NCBI RefSeq assembly: GCF_012275515.1
Contig: NZ_JAAZQL010000003.1
Coordinates: 440,833 to 504,832, forward strand
Direction of reading: 5' to 3'
From: Novosphingobium sp. SG707
Lineage (GTDB): Bacteria; Pseudomonadota; Alphaproteobacteria; Sphingomonadales; Sphingomonadaceae
DNA length: 64,000 nt
In this document: in pieces, positions 15,159 to 23,524 of the stretch
Numbering within the stretch: position 1 is the first letter of the stretch
Layout: every line of letters starts with the position of its first letter
The notes under the pieces: model-generated
Database searches by the model: none
Seen by the model: the letters and a program-made list of their open reading frames with translations, nothing else
Told to the model about the DNA's origin: nothing
Translations under genes and position numbers: made by a program

Positions 15159-17990
15159 ATGACCGAGAAACGCGATTTTCGACCCACCGTCTTCCTGCCG
15201 AAGACTGATTTCCCCATGAAGGCCGGCCTTCCGCAGAAGGAGCCGGGCATTTTGAAGGGGTGGCAGGAGCAGGATCTGTACCGAGCCTTGCGCGATGCCC
15301 GCGCGGGGCGTGAGAAGTTCATTCTGCACGATGGTCCGCCCTATGCGAATGGCAATATTCACGTGGGCCATGCGGTCAATCATATCCTGAAGGACATGGT
15401 GGTGCGCACGCAGAGCCTGAAGGGTCTGGACGCGCCTTATGTGCCCGGTTGGGATTGCCACGGCCTGCCCATCGAGTGGAAGGTCGAGGAAGAATATCGC
15501 AAGAAGAAGAAGAACAAGGACGAGGTTCCCCCGCGCGAATTCCGCGCCGAATGCCGCGCCTATGCGCAGACCTGGGTCAATGCGCAGCGTGAGCAGTTGA
15601 AGCGTCTGGGCGTCAATGGCGATTGGGACAATCCCTATCTGACCATGGATTTTCAGGCCGAGGCGACCATCGTTGGCGAGCTTTTGAAGTTTGCCCAGTC
15701 GGGCCAGCTTTATCGCGGCGCCAAGCCGGTGATGTGGTCTCCGGTTGAAAAGACCGCTCTGGCCGAGGCCGAGGTCGAGTATGAGGACATCACCAGCACG
15801 CAGGTCGATGTGGCCTTCGAACTGGTCGAAGTGCCCGCCGCGCCCGAGCTGGTCGGCACCAAGGTGGTGATCTGGACCACCACGCCCTGGACCATCCCGA
15901 CCAATCAGGCTTTGGCCTTTGGCCGCGCTATCGATTATTCGCAGATCCGCGTGGGCGATCAGAAGTATCTGATTGCCGAGCCCCTGATCGAAGCGTTTTT
16001 GAAGCGCATCGACGAGGATGGTTACGACTTCCTGATGTATGTGAAGGGGCCGGTGCTGAACGGGGCCAAGGCGCGCCACCCGATGGCCGCGCGCTTCCCT
16101 GACAGTGAGTTCTTCACCAAGCTGCGCCCGCTGTTGGCCGGTGATTTCGTCACCGTCGAATCGGGCACCGGCTTTGTCCACATGGCGCCCGACCATGGCG
16201 AGGACGACTTTTTGCTGTGCAAGGCCAACAAGATCAATCCGGTCTTTGCGGTTGAGGGTGACGGCAAATATCGCGCCGACTGGCCCTGGCTGGGCGGCGA
16301 AGGCAGCGTCATCAACCCCAAGTTCAACGCGCCCGACGGCCCGATCTGCACCGCGCTGCGCGAAGAGGGCGGTTTGCTGGCGGCCTCGGCCGATTACAAG
16401 CATTCCTATCCGCATTCGTGGCGGTCCAAGGCCAAGGTGATCTTCCGCTGCACGCCGCAGTGGTTCGTGCCGATGGACAAGGATCTGGCGCCGCTGAGCG
16501 AGGCCGCCGACATGTTCGATCTGGCTACCATCCTCTCGCCCGATACGCTGCGTGAGCGTGCCAAACATGCCATCGCCCAGACCCGTTTCGTGCCCGAAAA
16601 GGGCCGCAACCGCATCGGCGCCATGGTTGAGGGGCGCCCCGACTGGGTGCTTTCGCGCCAGCGCGCATGGGGCGTGCCGATCACGCTGTTTGTTGATCGC
16701 AAGACCGGCGAATATCTGGTCGACAAGGCGGTCAACGCCCGCATCATCGCCGCCATCCGCGAGGAAGGTGTGGACGCTTGGGACGAGGCGCGGGCGCAGG
16801 AATTTCTGGGCGCCGATTACAATGCCGAGGATTACGAGCGCGTCACCGACATTCTCGACGTGTGGTTTGACAGCGGCAGCACCCATGCTTTCGTGATGGA
16901 AAGCGGCCGCTGGCCCGACCTGCTGCGCCCCGAGGGCTATCGCGGCCCCCGCGCCGACCTTTATCTCGAAGGCAGTGACCAGCATCGCGGCTGGTTCCAG
17001 TCCTCGCTGCTCGAATCCTGCGCCACGCGCGGCCATGCGCCGTATAAGGCGGTGCTGACCCATGGTTTCACCATGGACGCCAAGGGCATGAAAATGTCCA
17101 AGAGCCTTGGCAACACGGTCGATCCGCTCAAGGTCATGGAGACTTACGGCGCGGATATCGTCCGTCTGTGGGCGCTGTCGGTGGATTACACCGAGGATCA
17201 CCGTATTGGCGATGAAATCCTCAAAGGCGTCGCGGATCAGTATCGCAAGCTGCGCAACACGTTCCGCTATCTGCTGGGCGCGCTGGACGGCTTTACCGAT
17301 GCTGAAAAGCGGCCGGTTGAGGAGATGCCCGAGCTGGAGCGCTATATTCTCGCGCTGCTGGCCAAGCTGGATGGGGAATTGAAGGTTGCGGTCGATGCTT
17401 TCGACTTCAACACCTATGTTCGCAGCCTTGTCGACTTCTGCAACGAGGACCTCTCGGCCTTCTTCTTCGATATCCGCAAGGACTCGCTCTATTGCGACGC
17501 GCCCACGGATACGAAGCGCCGCGCCTATCGCACGGTGCTCGACACCCTGTTCCATGCGCTGATCCGCTATGCTGCGCCGGTGCTGGTGTTCACGGCGGAG
17601 GAAGTGTGGAAATCGCGCTTTGCCGATGAAGGCAGCGTGCATTTGCTGGAATGGCCGGTGGTCCCGGCGGTTTCGCTCGATGGCGAACGTTGGGATGCGC
17701 TGCGCGCCCTGCGCGGCGAAGTGCTGGCCGCCATCGAGCCGCTGCGCCGCGACAAGACGCTGGGCTCCAGCCTTGAAGCGCAGGTCACGGTGCCCACTGA
17801 TGCACCCGAGGCCGATCTGGCCGAACTGTTCATCAGCGCCAGCGTCGTGCGCGGCGATGCTTTGGCCGTGGCCCGCACCGAAGCCCATAAATGCGGCCGC
17901 TGCTGGCGCCACCTGCCGGAGGTCTCCGAGGATGGCGACTTGTGTTCACGCTGCGATCAGGTTGTGTCCGCCATGGATGCCGCCGAATGA
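15159..17990 (+). CDS. ileS: Isoleucine-tRNA ligase
   Basis: A 943-residue class I aminoacyl-tRNA synthetase. The HIGH motif appears as NIHVGH near residue 65 and the KMSKS motif as KMSKSLGN near 645. A zinc-binding C-terminal finger is visible (HKCGRCWRHLP ... LCSRCDQ). The CP1 editing domain occupies the region between the signature motifs (WTTTPWTIPTN). ATG at 15159 gives MTEKRDFRPTVFLPKTDFPM, a typical start. The last bases overlap the lspA start (ATGA), a conserved ileS-lspA arrangement. Confidence 0.97.
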   Translation: MTEKRDFRPTVFLPKTDFPMKAGLPQKEPGILKGWQEQDLYRALRDARAGREKFILHDGPPYANGNIHVGHAVNHILKDMVVRTQSLKGLDAPYVPGWDCHGLPIEWKVEEEYRKKKKNKDEVPPREFRAECRAYAQTWVNAQREQLKRLGVNGDWDNPYLTMDFQAEATIVGELLKFAQSGQLYRGAKPVMWSPVEKTALAEAEVEYEDITSTQVDVAFELVEVPAAPELVGTKVVIWTTTPWTIPTNQALAFGRAIDYSQIRVGDQKYLIAEPLIEAFLKRIDEDGYDFLMYVKGPVLNGAKARHPMAARFPDSEFFTKLRPLLAGDFVTVESGTGFVHMAPDHGEDDFLLCKANKINPVFAVEGDGKYRADWPWLGGEGSVINPKFNAPDGPICTALREEGGLLAASADYKHSYPHSWRSKAKVIFRCTPQWFVPMDKDLAPLSEAADMFDLATILSPDTLRERAKHAIAQTRFVPEKGRNRIGAMVEGRPDWVLSRQRAWGVPITLFVDRKTGEYLVDKAVNARIIAAIREEGVDAWDEARAQEFLGADYNAEDYERVTDILDVWFDSGSTHAFVMESGRWPDLLRPEGYRGPRADLYLEGSDQHRGWFQSSLLESCATRGHAPYKAVLTHGFTMDAKGMKMSKSLGNTVDPLKVMETYGADIVRLWALSVDYTEDHRIGDEILKGVADQYRKLRNTFRYLLGALDGFTDAEKRPVEEMPELERYILALLAKLDGELKVAVDAFDFNTYVRSLVDFCNEDLSAFFFDIRKDSLYCDAPTDTKRRAYRTVLDTLFHALIRYAAPVLVFTAEEVWKSRFADEGSVHLLEWPVVPAVSLDGERWDALRALRGEVLAAIEPLRRDKTLGSSLEAQVTVPTDAPEADLAELFISASVVRGDALAVARTEAHKCGRCWRHLPEVSEDGDLCSRCDQVVSAMDAAE

Positions 17991-18532
17991 CGACCCTTGC
18001 GCAAACCTCCCCTGTCAAAGCGCGCCTGCTCGGCTTTGCCGTGGCGGGGGTGGTGTTTGCGCTGGATCAGATCGTCAAATGGGCAATGATCGGCCCGCTC
18101 GATCTGCCCCGCGTCGAGCAGATCACGCTGCTGCCCATCTTCAATTTCACCTGGGCGGAAAATTACGGCGTGTCGCTGGGCCTGCTGACGGCGGGTTCGG
18201 ATCTTGAACGCTGGCTGCTGGTGGGCATGACCGGGGCGATTGCGCTGGGCGTGGCGGTGTGGATCTTTATCGAACGGCGCATGGGCGAAATCCTCCCGCT
18301 GGGCCTCGTGCTGGGCGGCGCACTGGGCAATATCCTCGACCGCGTGGCCAAAGGCTTTGTTGTCGATTATGCCGATCTCCACATCGGATCCTACCGCCCC
18401 TTCTACATCTTCAACCTCGCCGATGTCGCCATCACCTTCGGCGTATTGATTATCCTTGCCCGGAGCTTTCTTTCGGGCAAAAAGCGTGGCCACATCAAGT
18501 TGGACGCCGCGCCGTCCACCCCGGAGAACTGA
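17987..18532 (+). CDS. lspA: Lipoprotein signal peptidase II
   Basis: A 181-residue inner-membrane aspartyl protease that cleaves prolipoproteins after lipidation. Four TM segments are visible. The signature blocks are ENYGVSLG, the catalytic-Asp block GNILDRVAKGFVVDY, and FNLADVAI with the second catalytic Asp. Its ATG overlaps the ileS stop by four bases, implying coupled translation. The downstream bamF-like lipoprotein gene is itself a predicted substrate (lipobox LSGC). Confidence 0.96.
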   Translation: MTTLAQTSPVKARLLGFAVAGVVFALDQIVKWAMIGPLDLPRVEQITLLPIFNFTWAENYGVSLGLLTAGSDLERWLLVGMTGAIALGVAVWIFIERRMGEILPLGLVLGGALGNILDRVAKGFVVDYADLHIGSYRPFYIFNLADVAITFGVLIILARSFLSGKKRGHIKLDAAPSTPEN

Positions 18533-18538
18533 ACCACA

Positions 18539-18955
18539 ATGCGTAAGATTTCCGCCATCCTGCTGGCCGGCACCACCTGCCTGATGCTCTCCGGCTGTGG
18601 CGCGGGCGGGCTGTTCAACCGCGTGCGCCCCGATGAATTCGCCGTCCAGCGCCAGACGCCGCTGTTCGCCCCGCCCGATTTCGCGCTGACCCCGCCCCAG
18701 CCCGGCGCTCCGCGCCCCAACACCCGCCCCGGTCAGGTCGAAACCACCGAAGCCATGTTCGGCCCCGCGCCCCAGCGCAGCGGCGTCGAAAACGCCGCCG
18801 TGGCCAAGATGGGCACCGGCGATGCCTCGATCCGCTCGACCGTGGCCGATCCCAAGACCGCCACTGCCAACAAGGGTGATGTCACCCGCACCATCGTGGC
18901 CGCCCCCGAAGGCGATGGCCGCGAAGCGCAGGCCAAGACCCCGCCGCGCCAGTAA
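18539..18955 (+). CDS. DUF3035 lipoprotein (BamF-like)
   Basis: A 138-residue lipoprotein with lipobox LSGC (Cys20) and the DUF3035 pattern RPDEFAVQRQTPLFAPPDF, then a Pro-rich, low-complexity tail. In Caulobacter the DUF3035 protein BamF is a subunit of the outer-membrane beta-barrel assembly complex; the same role here is family inference. It starts 6 bases after lspA, so ileS-lspA-bamF form one operon, ended by a clear intrinsic terminator. Confidence 0.85.
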   Translation: MRKISAILLAGTTCLMLSGCGAGGLFNRVRPDEFAVQRQTPLFAPPDFALTPPQPGAPRPNTRPGQVETTEAMFGPAPQRSGVENAAVAKMGTGDASIRSTVADPKTATANKGDVTRTIVAAPEGDGREAQAKTPPRQ

Positions 18956-18980
18956 TCGCGGGTTGTCATTGGTTTAAAAG

Positions 18981-19009
18981 ACCCCTGCCCGGTTGGGTGG
19001 GGGTTTTTT
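18981..19009 (+). terminator. Intrinsic terminator after ileS-lspA-bamF
   Basis: ACCCCTGCCC and GGGTGGGGGT pair around a short GGTT loop, followed by TTTTTT at 19004-19009. It lies 26 bases after the bamF stop and before repeat D, so here the operon has its own terminator independent of the repeat. Confidence 0.85.
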
Positions 19010-19029
19010 GGCTGGTTTGGAGGGGGTTA

Positions 19030-19255
19030 TGCCTCCGGCGGGCAAAGGGACTCGTCCCTTTGCAAATCCCATTATGGGGTTAAGCATGGTTTGCCATTGG
19101 GGTGTTTTGGGGGATGTTTTAAAGCCTGCGGCGCTGTTAGCTCATGCTTGTCCGCGCCGCAGGCTTTAAAATTCAAACGCTGCGTCCGACACCTGACGCC
19201 AAACCCTTGGCGCAACGCAGACAGTAAAGGGAGCGCGAGGGTCTAGACCCTCGCA
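19030..19255 (+). repeat. Intergenic repeat element D (forward)
   Basis: A 226-bp forward copy filling the gap between convergent bamF and ribF; it ends two bases before the ribF stop codon. H1: CAAAGGGACTCGTCCCTTTG. H2: TTTTAAAGCCTGCGGCGC/GCGCCGCAGGCTTTAAAA with loop TGTTAGCTCATGCTTGTCC, a long stem with A/T ends that can terminate in both directions. The following block contains an extra nested hairpin GCCAA-ACCC-TTGGC inside CTGCGT/ACGCAG arms. H3 is GCGAGGGTCTAGACCCTCGC. Confidence 0.9.
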
Positions 19256-19257
19256 TC

Positions 19258-20187
19258 TTAAACCCCCTCCAAAACCTTCCGCGCCTCATCACAATCCCGC
19301 CCGATCTGCGCGATCAACGCATCGAGGGAATCAAACTTCGCCTCGGCCCGCAAAAACGCATGAAACCCGATCTCGATCTCCTGCCCATAGAGGTCGCCGG
19401 AGAAGTCGAAGAAATGCGGTTCGAGCAATTCCTTGGGCGGATCGAAATGAGGCCGGATGCCGATATTGGCCGCCCCTTTCAGCACGCGCCCGTCGGACAG
19501 TCGCCCCGTTACCGCGTAAATCCCATAGGCGGGTCGCAGATAGTCGCCCAGCGCCATATTGGCCGTGGGAAAGCCGATTTCGCGGCCCAGCTTGTCGCCA
19601 TGCTGTACGGCGGCGCGCATGGCGAAGGGGCGCGTCAGCAGGCGCGTGGCCAGCGCAATGTCGCCCGAGGTCAGCGCGCGGCGGATGCGGCTGGACGAGA
19701 CGATCTCGCCCCCTTCCATCACCGCGCCCACAGCCCGCGCGCCAAGGCCGATTTCGGTCCCCATCTCGCGCAGCGTGGCCACCGAGCCCGAGCGGCCCTT
19801 GCCAAAGGTGAAATCCTCGCCCGTCACCACGCCCGCCGCGCCCAACTGACGGCCCAACACGTCATAAACCCAGTCATGCGCACTGCTGGCCGCCATGGCG
19901 GCATCAAAGGCGAAGACCAGCATGGCGTCGGCCCCGGCCTGCGCAAACCATTCCTCGCGCTGTTCCAGCGTGGAGAGGCGGAACGGAGGCGAACCGGGGG
20001 CGAAAAACTCGACCGGATGGGGATCGAACGTGGCGACAATCGCGGGCCGCCCCTCGGCGCGGGCCCAGCGCAGGGCCTCGCCCACCACGGCCTGATGGCC
20101 GAGATGGAAACCGTCGAAATTGCCCAGCGCGATGATGGCGCCGCGCAAGGCTTCGGGAATGGGCTGGCGGGAATCGAGACGGATCAT
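19258..20187 (-). CDS. ribF: Bifunctional riboflavin kinase / FAD synthetase
   Basis: A 309-residue two-domain enzyme making FMN then FAD. The N-terminal nucleotidyltransferase domain has GNFDGFHLGHQ at about 23-33 (HxGH-type motif) and ATFDPHPVEFF. The C-terminal riboflavin-kinase domain begins near residue 185 (GFPTANM) with NIGIRPHFD and LEPHFFDFSGDLYG. It is the last gene of the gpmA-purE-purK-folA-ribF run, and its stop abuts repeat D. Confidence 0.96.
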   Translation of the reverse strand: MIRLDSRQPIPEALRGAIIALGNFDGFHLGHQAVVGEALRWARAEGRPAIVATFDPHPVEFFAPGSPPFRLSTLEQREEWFAQAGADAMLVFAFDAAMAASSAHDWVYDVLGRQLGAAGVVTGEDFTFGKGRSGSVATLREMGTEIGLGARAVGAVMEGGEIVSSSRIRRALTSGDIALATRLLTRPFAMRAAVQHGDKLGREIGFPTANMALGDYLRPAYGIYAVTGRLSDGRVLKGAANIGIRPHFDPPKELLEPHFFDFSGDLYGQEIEIGFHAFLRAEAKFDSLDALIAQIGRDCDEARKVLEGV

Positions 20188-20199
20188 GGAAAAAAGCGC

Positions 20200-20688
20200 C
20201 TATCCCGCCCTTTCCAGCGTGACAAAGGCAAAAGCCGGTCTGCCCTCTTGGGCAGCATGCTCTTCGCGGACGGTTTCGACCCATTCGGGGCCGATCGTCA
20301 GGGGAAAATGGGTGTCGCCCTCGGGGCTGGCGTCGATTTCGGTCAATTCGATTCGGTTGGCGATGGGCATGAACTGGGCATAGATCTGCCCTCCGCCCAC
20401 CACGCAAACCTCGTCCACATCGCCCGCCAGCGCGAGCGCGGCGTCCAGATCAGGCGCCACCTCGGCTCCTGCGGCTTCCCACGTCGCATCGCGCGTCAGC
20501 ACGATATGGCGGCGGCCGGGCAGCAATCCGGGCAGGGATTCAAAGGTTTTGCGCCCCATCACCATCGGCCTGCCCATGGTCTTGGCCTTGAAGTGGCGCA
20601 GATCGGCGGGCAAATGCCATGGCATCGTGCCATCGGCGCCGATCACGCCATTGGCCGCGCGGGCCACAACAAAGGTGATGCGTGTCAT
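20200..20688 (-). CDS. folA: Dihydrofolate reductase
   Basis: A 162-residue chromosomal-type DHFR. Landmarks are VVARAANGVIGADGTMPWHLPADLRHF at the N-terminus (substrate/Met20 loop), MGRKTFESLP for NADPH binding, and VVGGGQIYAQFMP. It reduces dihydrofolate for thymidylate and purine synthesis, which fits its position beside purE and purK. The start codon overlaps the purK stop by one base (TAATG), so translation is likely coupled. Confidence 0.96.
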   Translation of the reverse strand: MTRITFVVARAANGVIGADGTMPWHLPADLRHFKAKTMGRPMVMGRKTFESLPGLLPGRRHIVLTRDATWEAAGAEVAPDLDAALALAGDVDEVCVVGGGQIYAQFMPIANRIELTEIDASPEGDTHFPLTIGPEWVETVREEHAAQEGRPAFAFVTLERAG

Positions 20689-21746
20689 TATCCCAGCATC
20701 AGGCGGGTCACGTGGCCCATCTTGCGCCCGGGCCGCGCCGCCGCCTTGCCATAGAGATGCAGGTGGTTGGCCGGATCGGCCAGAATTTCCGCCCAGTCAT
20801 GGGCATCGTCGCCAATCAGATTGAGCATCCGCGCGCCCGGCACTGCCAGCGTGGTCAGCCCCAGCGGAAGGCCGCAGACGGCGCGAATATGGTTCTCGAA
20901 CTGGCTGGTGAGCGCGCCCTCGATGCTCCAGTGGCCCGAATTATGGACGCGGGGCGCCATTTCGTTGAACACCGGGCCATCGTTAGTGGCAAAGAATTCC
21001 AGCGTCAGCACGCCGACATAATCGAGCGCCTCGGCCACCTTCTGCGCCAGCGCGCGCGCCTCGGGCACCTGCGCCAGAATCGCTGCATTGGCGGGCACGG
21101 TCGATGTGTCGAGAATGCCGTTCACATGGACATTTTCCGCGCTGTCCCAAAACTTGACGCTGCCATCGGCGGCGCGGGCCAGAATCACGGAGAATTCGCC
21201 AAAGAAGGTGACGAAACCTTCATAGATCAGCGCCTGAGGCGGCAGATCCAGCCCGGCCAGATCGGCCTCGCTCTTGATCCGCCATTGCCCCTTGCCGTCA
21301 TAGCCGTCGCGGCGGGTTTTCAAAATGCCCGGCGCGCCGATCTCGGCCACGGCGCGGGCCAGATCCTCAGCTCCGTCGACTGCCATGAAAGGCGCCGGAC
21401 GCCCGCCCAGCGCCTTGACGAAATTCTTCTCGCTGAGCCGGTCCTGCGCCGTTTCCAGCGCGCGCGGATGGGGCAGCAGGGGCGTATCCCCCACCGCCGC
21501 CAAAGGCGCAACCGGCACATTTTCAAACTCATAGGTGATGACCGCGCAATCCGCCGCAAAGCGCGCCAGCGCCGGCTCATCGGTATAATCCGCACAGGTA
21601 AAGCGGCTGCAGACCTCAGCCGCTATACTGTCGGCCTCGGGCGCAAAGATATGCACGCGATAACCAAGGCGGGCGGCGGCAAAGGCCATCATCCGGCCCA
21701 GTTGGCCGCCACCCAGAATGCCGATCGTTTCACCCGGAGCAATCAT
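20688..21746 (-). CDS. purK: 5-(carboxyamino)imidazole ribonucleotide synthase
   Basis: A 352-residue ATP-grasp enzyme converting AIR, bicarbonate and ATP to N5-CAIR. The N-terminus IGILGGGQLGRMMA is the family signature, followed by the ATP-grasp core (LKTRRDGYDGKGQ, EGFVTFFGEFSVI) and NEMAPRVHNSGHWSIEGA. It works with PurE encoded immediately upstream; the gap between the two genes is three bases. Confidence 0.97.
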   Translation of the reverse strand: MIAPGETIGILGGGQLGRMMAFAAARLGYRVHIFAPEADSIAAEVCSRFTCADYTDEPALARFAADCAVITYEFENVPVAPLAAVGDTPLLPHPRALETAQDRLSEKNFVKALGGRPAPFMAVDGAEDLARAVAEIGAPGILKTRRDGYDGKGQWRIKSEADLAGLDLPPQALIYEGFVTFFGEFSVILARAADGSVKFWDSAENVHVNGILDTSTVPANAAILAQVPEARALAQKVAEALDYVGVLTLEFFATNDGPVFNEMAPRVHNSGHWSIEGALTSQFENHIRAVCGLPLGLTTLAVPGARMLNLIGDDAHDWAEILADPANHLHLYGKAAARPGRKMGHVTRLMLG

Positions 21747-21749
21747 GCC

Positions 21750-22238
21750 TTATTCCGGACGCTCCGCCACGCTTTCGGTCTGCGCCACGCGGAATTCCTT
21801 CACGCGCTCGGCCAGAGCCGGATCGCTGGTGGCCAGGATCTTGGCGGCCAGCAGGCCCGCATTGGTCGCGCCCGGCTCGCCGATGGCCAGCGTGCCGACC
21901 GGAACGCCGGCGGGCATCTGGACGATGGAGAGCAGCGAATCCTGACCCGACAGCGCCTTGGACTGCACCGGAACGCCCAGCACCGGCAGATGCGTCATCG
22001 AAGCGACCATGCCCGGCAGATGCGCCGCGCCGCCCGCGCCCGCGATGATGACCTTGAAGCCTTCATTGGCGGCGTTCTTGGCAAAATCGATCAGGCGGTC
22101 GGGCGTGCGATGCGCCGAGACGATCCGCACATCATGCACAACGCCCAGCTGAGTCAGGATGTCAGCGGCCTTCTTCATGGTGTGCCAGTCCGACTGGCTG
22201 CCCATAACGATGGAAACGAGGGCTCCGGGACGGGTCAT
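21750..22238 (-). CDS. purE: N5-CAIR mutase
   Basis: A 162-residue class I PurE that converts N5-CAIR to CAIR. Signature segments: [17 protein letters not shown] at residues 7-23 (phosphate-binding), SAHRTPDRL, and [14 protein letters not shown]. The presence of purK next to it is consistent with the two-step bacterial route rather than class II AIR carboxylase. It sits four bases downstream of gpmA. Confidence 0.97.
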   Translation of the reverse strand: MTRPGALVSIVMGSQSDWHTMKKAADILTQLGVVHDVRIVSAHRTPDRLIDFAKNAANEGFKVIIAGAGGAAHLPGMVASMTHLPVLGVPVQSKALSGQDSLLSIVQMPAGVPVGTLAIGEPGATNAGLLAAKILATSDPALAERVKEFRVAQTESVAERPE

Positions 22239-22242
22239 AGTC

Positions 22243-22929
22243 TTACCTCTCCGACAGATAATAGCGTTCGAGCGCGTTCAGATTATCGTCCAGCTCATAG
22301 ACGATGGGCTGGCCGGTGGGGATCTCCAGATTGAGGATATCCGCATCCGAAATGTTCGACAGATGCTTGACCAGCGCGCGCAGCGAATTGCCATGCGCTG
22401 CCACGATCACGGTTTCGCCCTTGGCCAGTTGCGGCGCGATGGTGCTTTCATAATAGGGCAGCACGCGCTCAATAGTCAGCTTCAGCGATTCGGTGCTGGG
22501 AATGTCGATCCCGGCATAGCGCGCGTCCTGTTTCAGGTCGAACTCGCTGCCGTCTTCCAGCACCGGGGGCGGCACGTCGAACGAACGGCGCCAGATCTTG
22601 ACCTGCTCGTCGCCATGCTTGGCGGCCGTCTCGGCCTTGTCCAGACCGGTCAGCCCGCCATAGTGGCGTTCATTGAGGTGCCAGTCTTTATATTCGGGGA
22701 TCCACACCCGGCCCGCCGTTTCCAGCGCCAGATGCAGCGTGCGGATCGCGCGGGTCTGAACCGAGGTGAAGGCCACCGTCGGCAGGATGCCCTTTTCTTT
22801 CAGCAGAGCACCCGCCGCGCGAGCTTCGCCTTCGCCCTTTTCGGTAAGATCCACGTCCCACCAGCCGGTGAAGCGGTTTTCAAGGTTCCATTGGCTTTGA
22901 CCATGACGGACGAGAATCAGACGAGGCAC
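22243..22929 (-). CDS. gpmA: 2,3-bisphosphoglycerate-dependent phosphoglycerate mutase
   Basis: A 228-residue dPGM-type glycolytic enzyme interconverting 3- and 2-phosphoglycerate. [10 protein letters not shown] at the N-terminus contains the phosphorylated His; [13 protein letters not shown] and [11 protein letters not shown] carry the other active-site residues. It is the first gene of the gpmA-purE-purK-folA-ribF minus-strand run, so a promoter is expected in 22930-23059, where I see no clear consensus. Confidence 0.96.
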   Translation of the reverse strand: MPRLILVRHGQSQWNLENRFTGWWDVDLTEKGEGEARAAGALLKEKGILPTVAFTSVQTRAIRTLHLALETAGRVWIPEYKDWHLNERHYGGLTGLDKAETAAKHGDEQVKIWRRSFDVPPPVLEDGSEFDLKQDARYAGIDIPSTESLKLTIERVLPYYESTIAPQLAKGETVIVAAHGNSLRALVKHLSNISDADILNLEIPTGQPIVYELDDNLNALERYYLSER

Positions 22930-23059
22930 GGTTCTGGCACTCCCTCAAATGCAGCGTGAATACACCTTTACCGGCGGCCCTAGCCCTTTGCCGCGACAAT
23001 GGGAAGCAAGGATTTGCCTGAATTTCGCGCATGTGCCGGGCGGGGCAGGGGCGAGGGCA

Positions 23060-23206
23060 TCACCCTTGCGAATCGGTGCTTTGGGTCTGGGTATCCTCTA
23101 TCGCGCGGCTCTGCGCCTTGCGGCGGCGCAGATTCTCGCGCAGCTTGGCCGCGAGGCGCTCTTCGCGCGAAGAGCCGGAATTAGCGGGTTTTTCGGTGTT
23201 GCTCAT
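23060..23206 (-). CDS. Small charged protein (48 aa), unknown function
   Basis: A 48-residue protein, MSNTEKPANSGSSREERLAA at the start, then a basic helix-forming stretch AKLRENLRRRKAQSRA and an acidic/polar tail. Small proteins of this shape (KLRENLRRRK) occur next to gpmA-like genes in sphingomonads as far as I recall; no function is known to me. The ATG at 23206 lies upstream of gpmA on the same strand and is divergent from tRNA-Thr. Confidence 0.55.
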   Translation of the reverse strand: MSNTEKPANSGSSREERLAAKLRENLRRRKAQSRAIEDTQTQSTDSQG

Positions 23207-23292
23207 GGGTCTTGTCTCATCCTGCGCCCCGTGTTTGGCGAAGGCGGCACCAGACTTCAAGCGCCCCTTGCAGAAAAATGCAGCAAGGGCGC

Positions 23293-23321
23293 TTGACATT
23301 CCCTCGATCCCCGGCCAATAG
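23293..23321 (+). promoter_or_regulatory. Candidate tRNA-Thr promoter
   Basis: TTGACA at 23293-23298 and CAATAG at 23316-23321 with a 17-base spacer, followed by a GC-rich stretch, about 45 bases before the tRNA. The -35 overlaps the right arm of an inverted repeat (23258-23271 with 23283-23295, CAAGCGCC..TTGC / GCAAGGGCGCTTG). Confidence 0.5.
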
Positions 23322-23367
23322 CGCGCCTCCGCTGCGGCACTGGTCGCACCGGCGATGACTGTGGTGT

Positions 23368-23442
<75 letters not shown>

Positions 23443-23524
23443 CAGTTTCTCCCGCTATTACGGGAAAACCAGCGAAAACAAGGGTTTTTGACAGTCGCCT
23501 GTTACAATCGTAACGGAGGCGCAC

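Noticed and set aside
15090..17912. A 940-codon minus-strand frame opposite ileS
   Set aside because: Same antisense artefact; ileS has full catalytic motifs on the plus strand.
20682..22334. A 550-codon plus-strand frame opposite folA-purK-purE
   Set aside because: Antisense shadow of three well-recognised purine and folate genes.
22930..23059. A second tRNA or small RNA upstream of gpmA
   Set aside because: No cloverleaf, no terminator and no clear promoter found in this gap.
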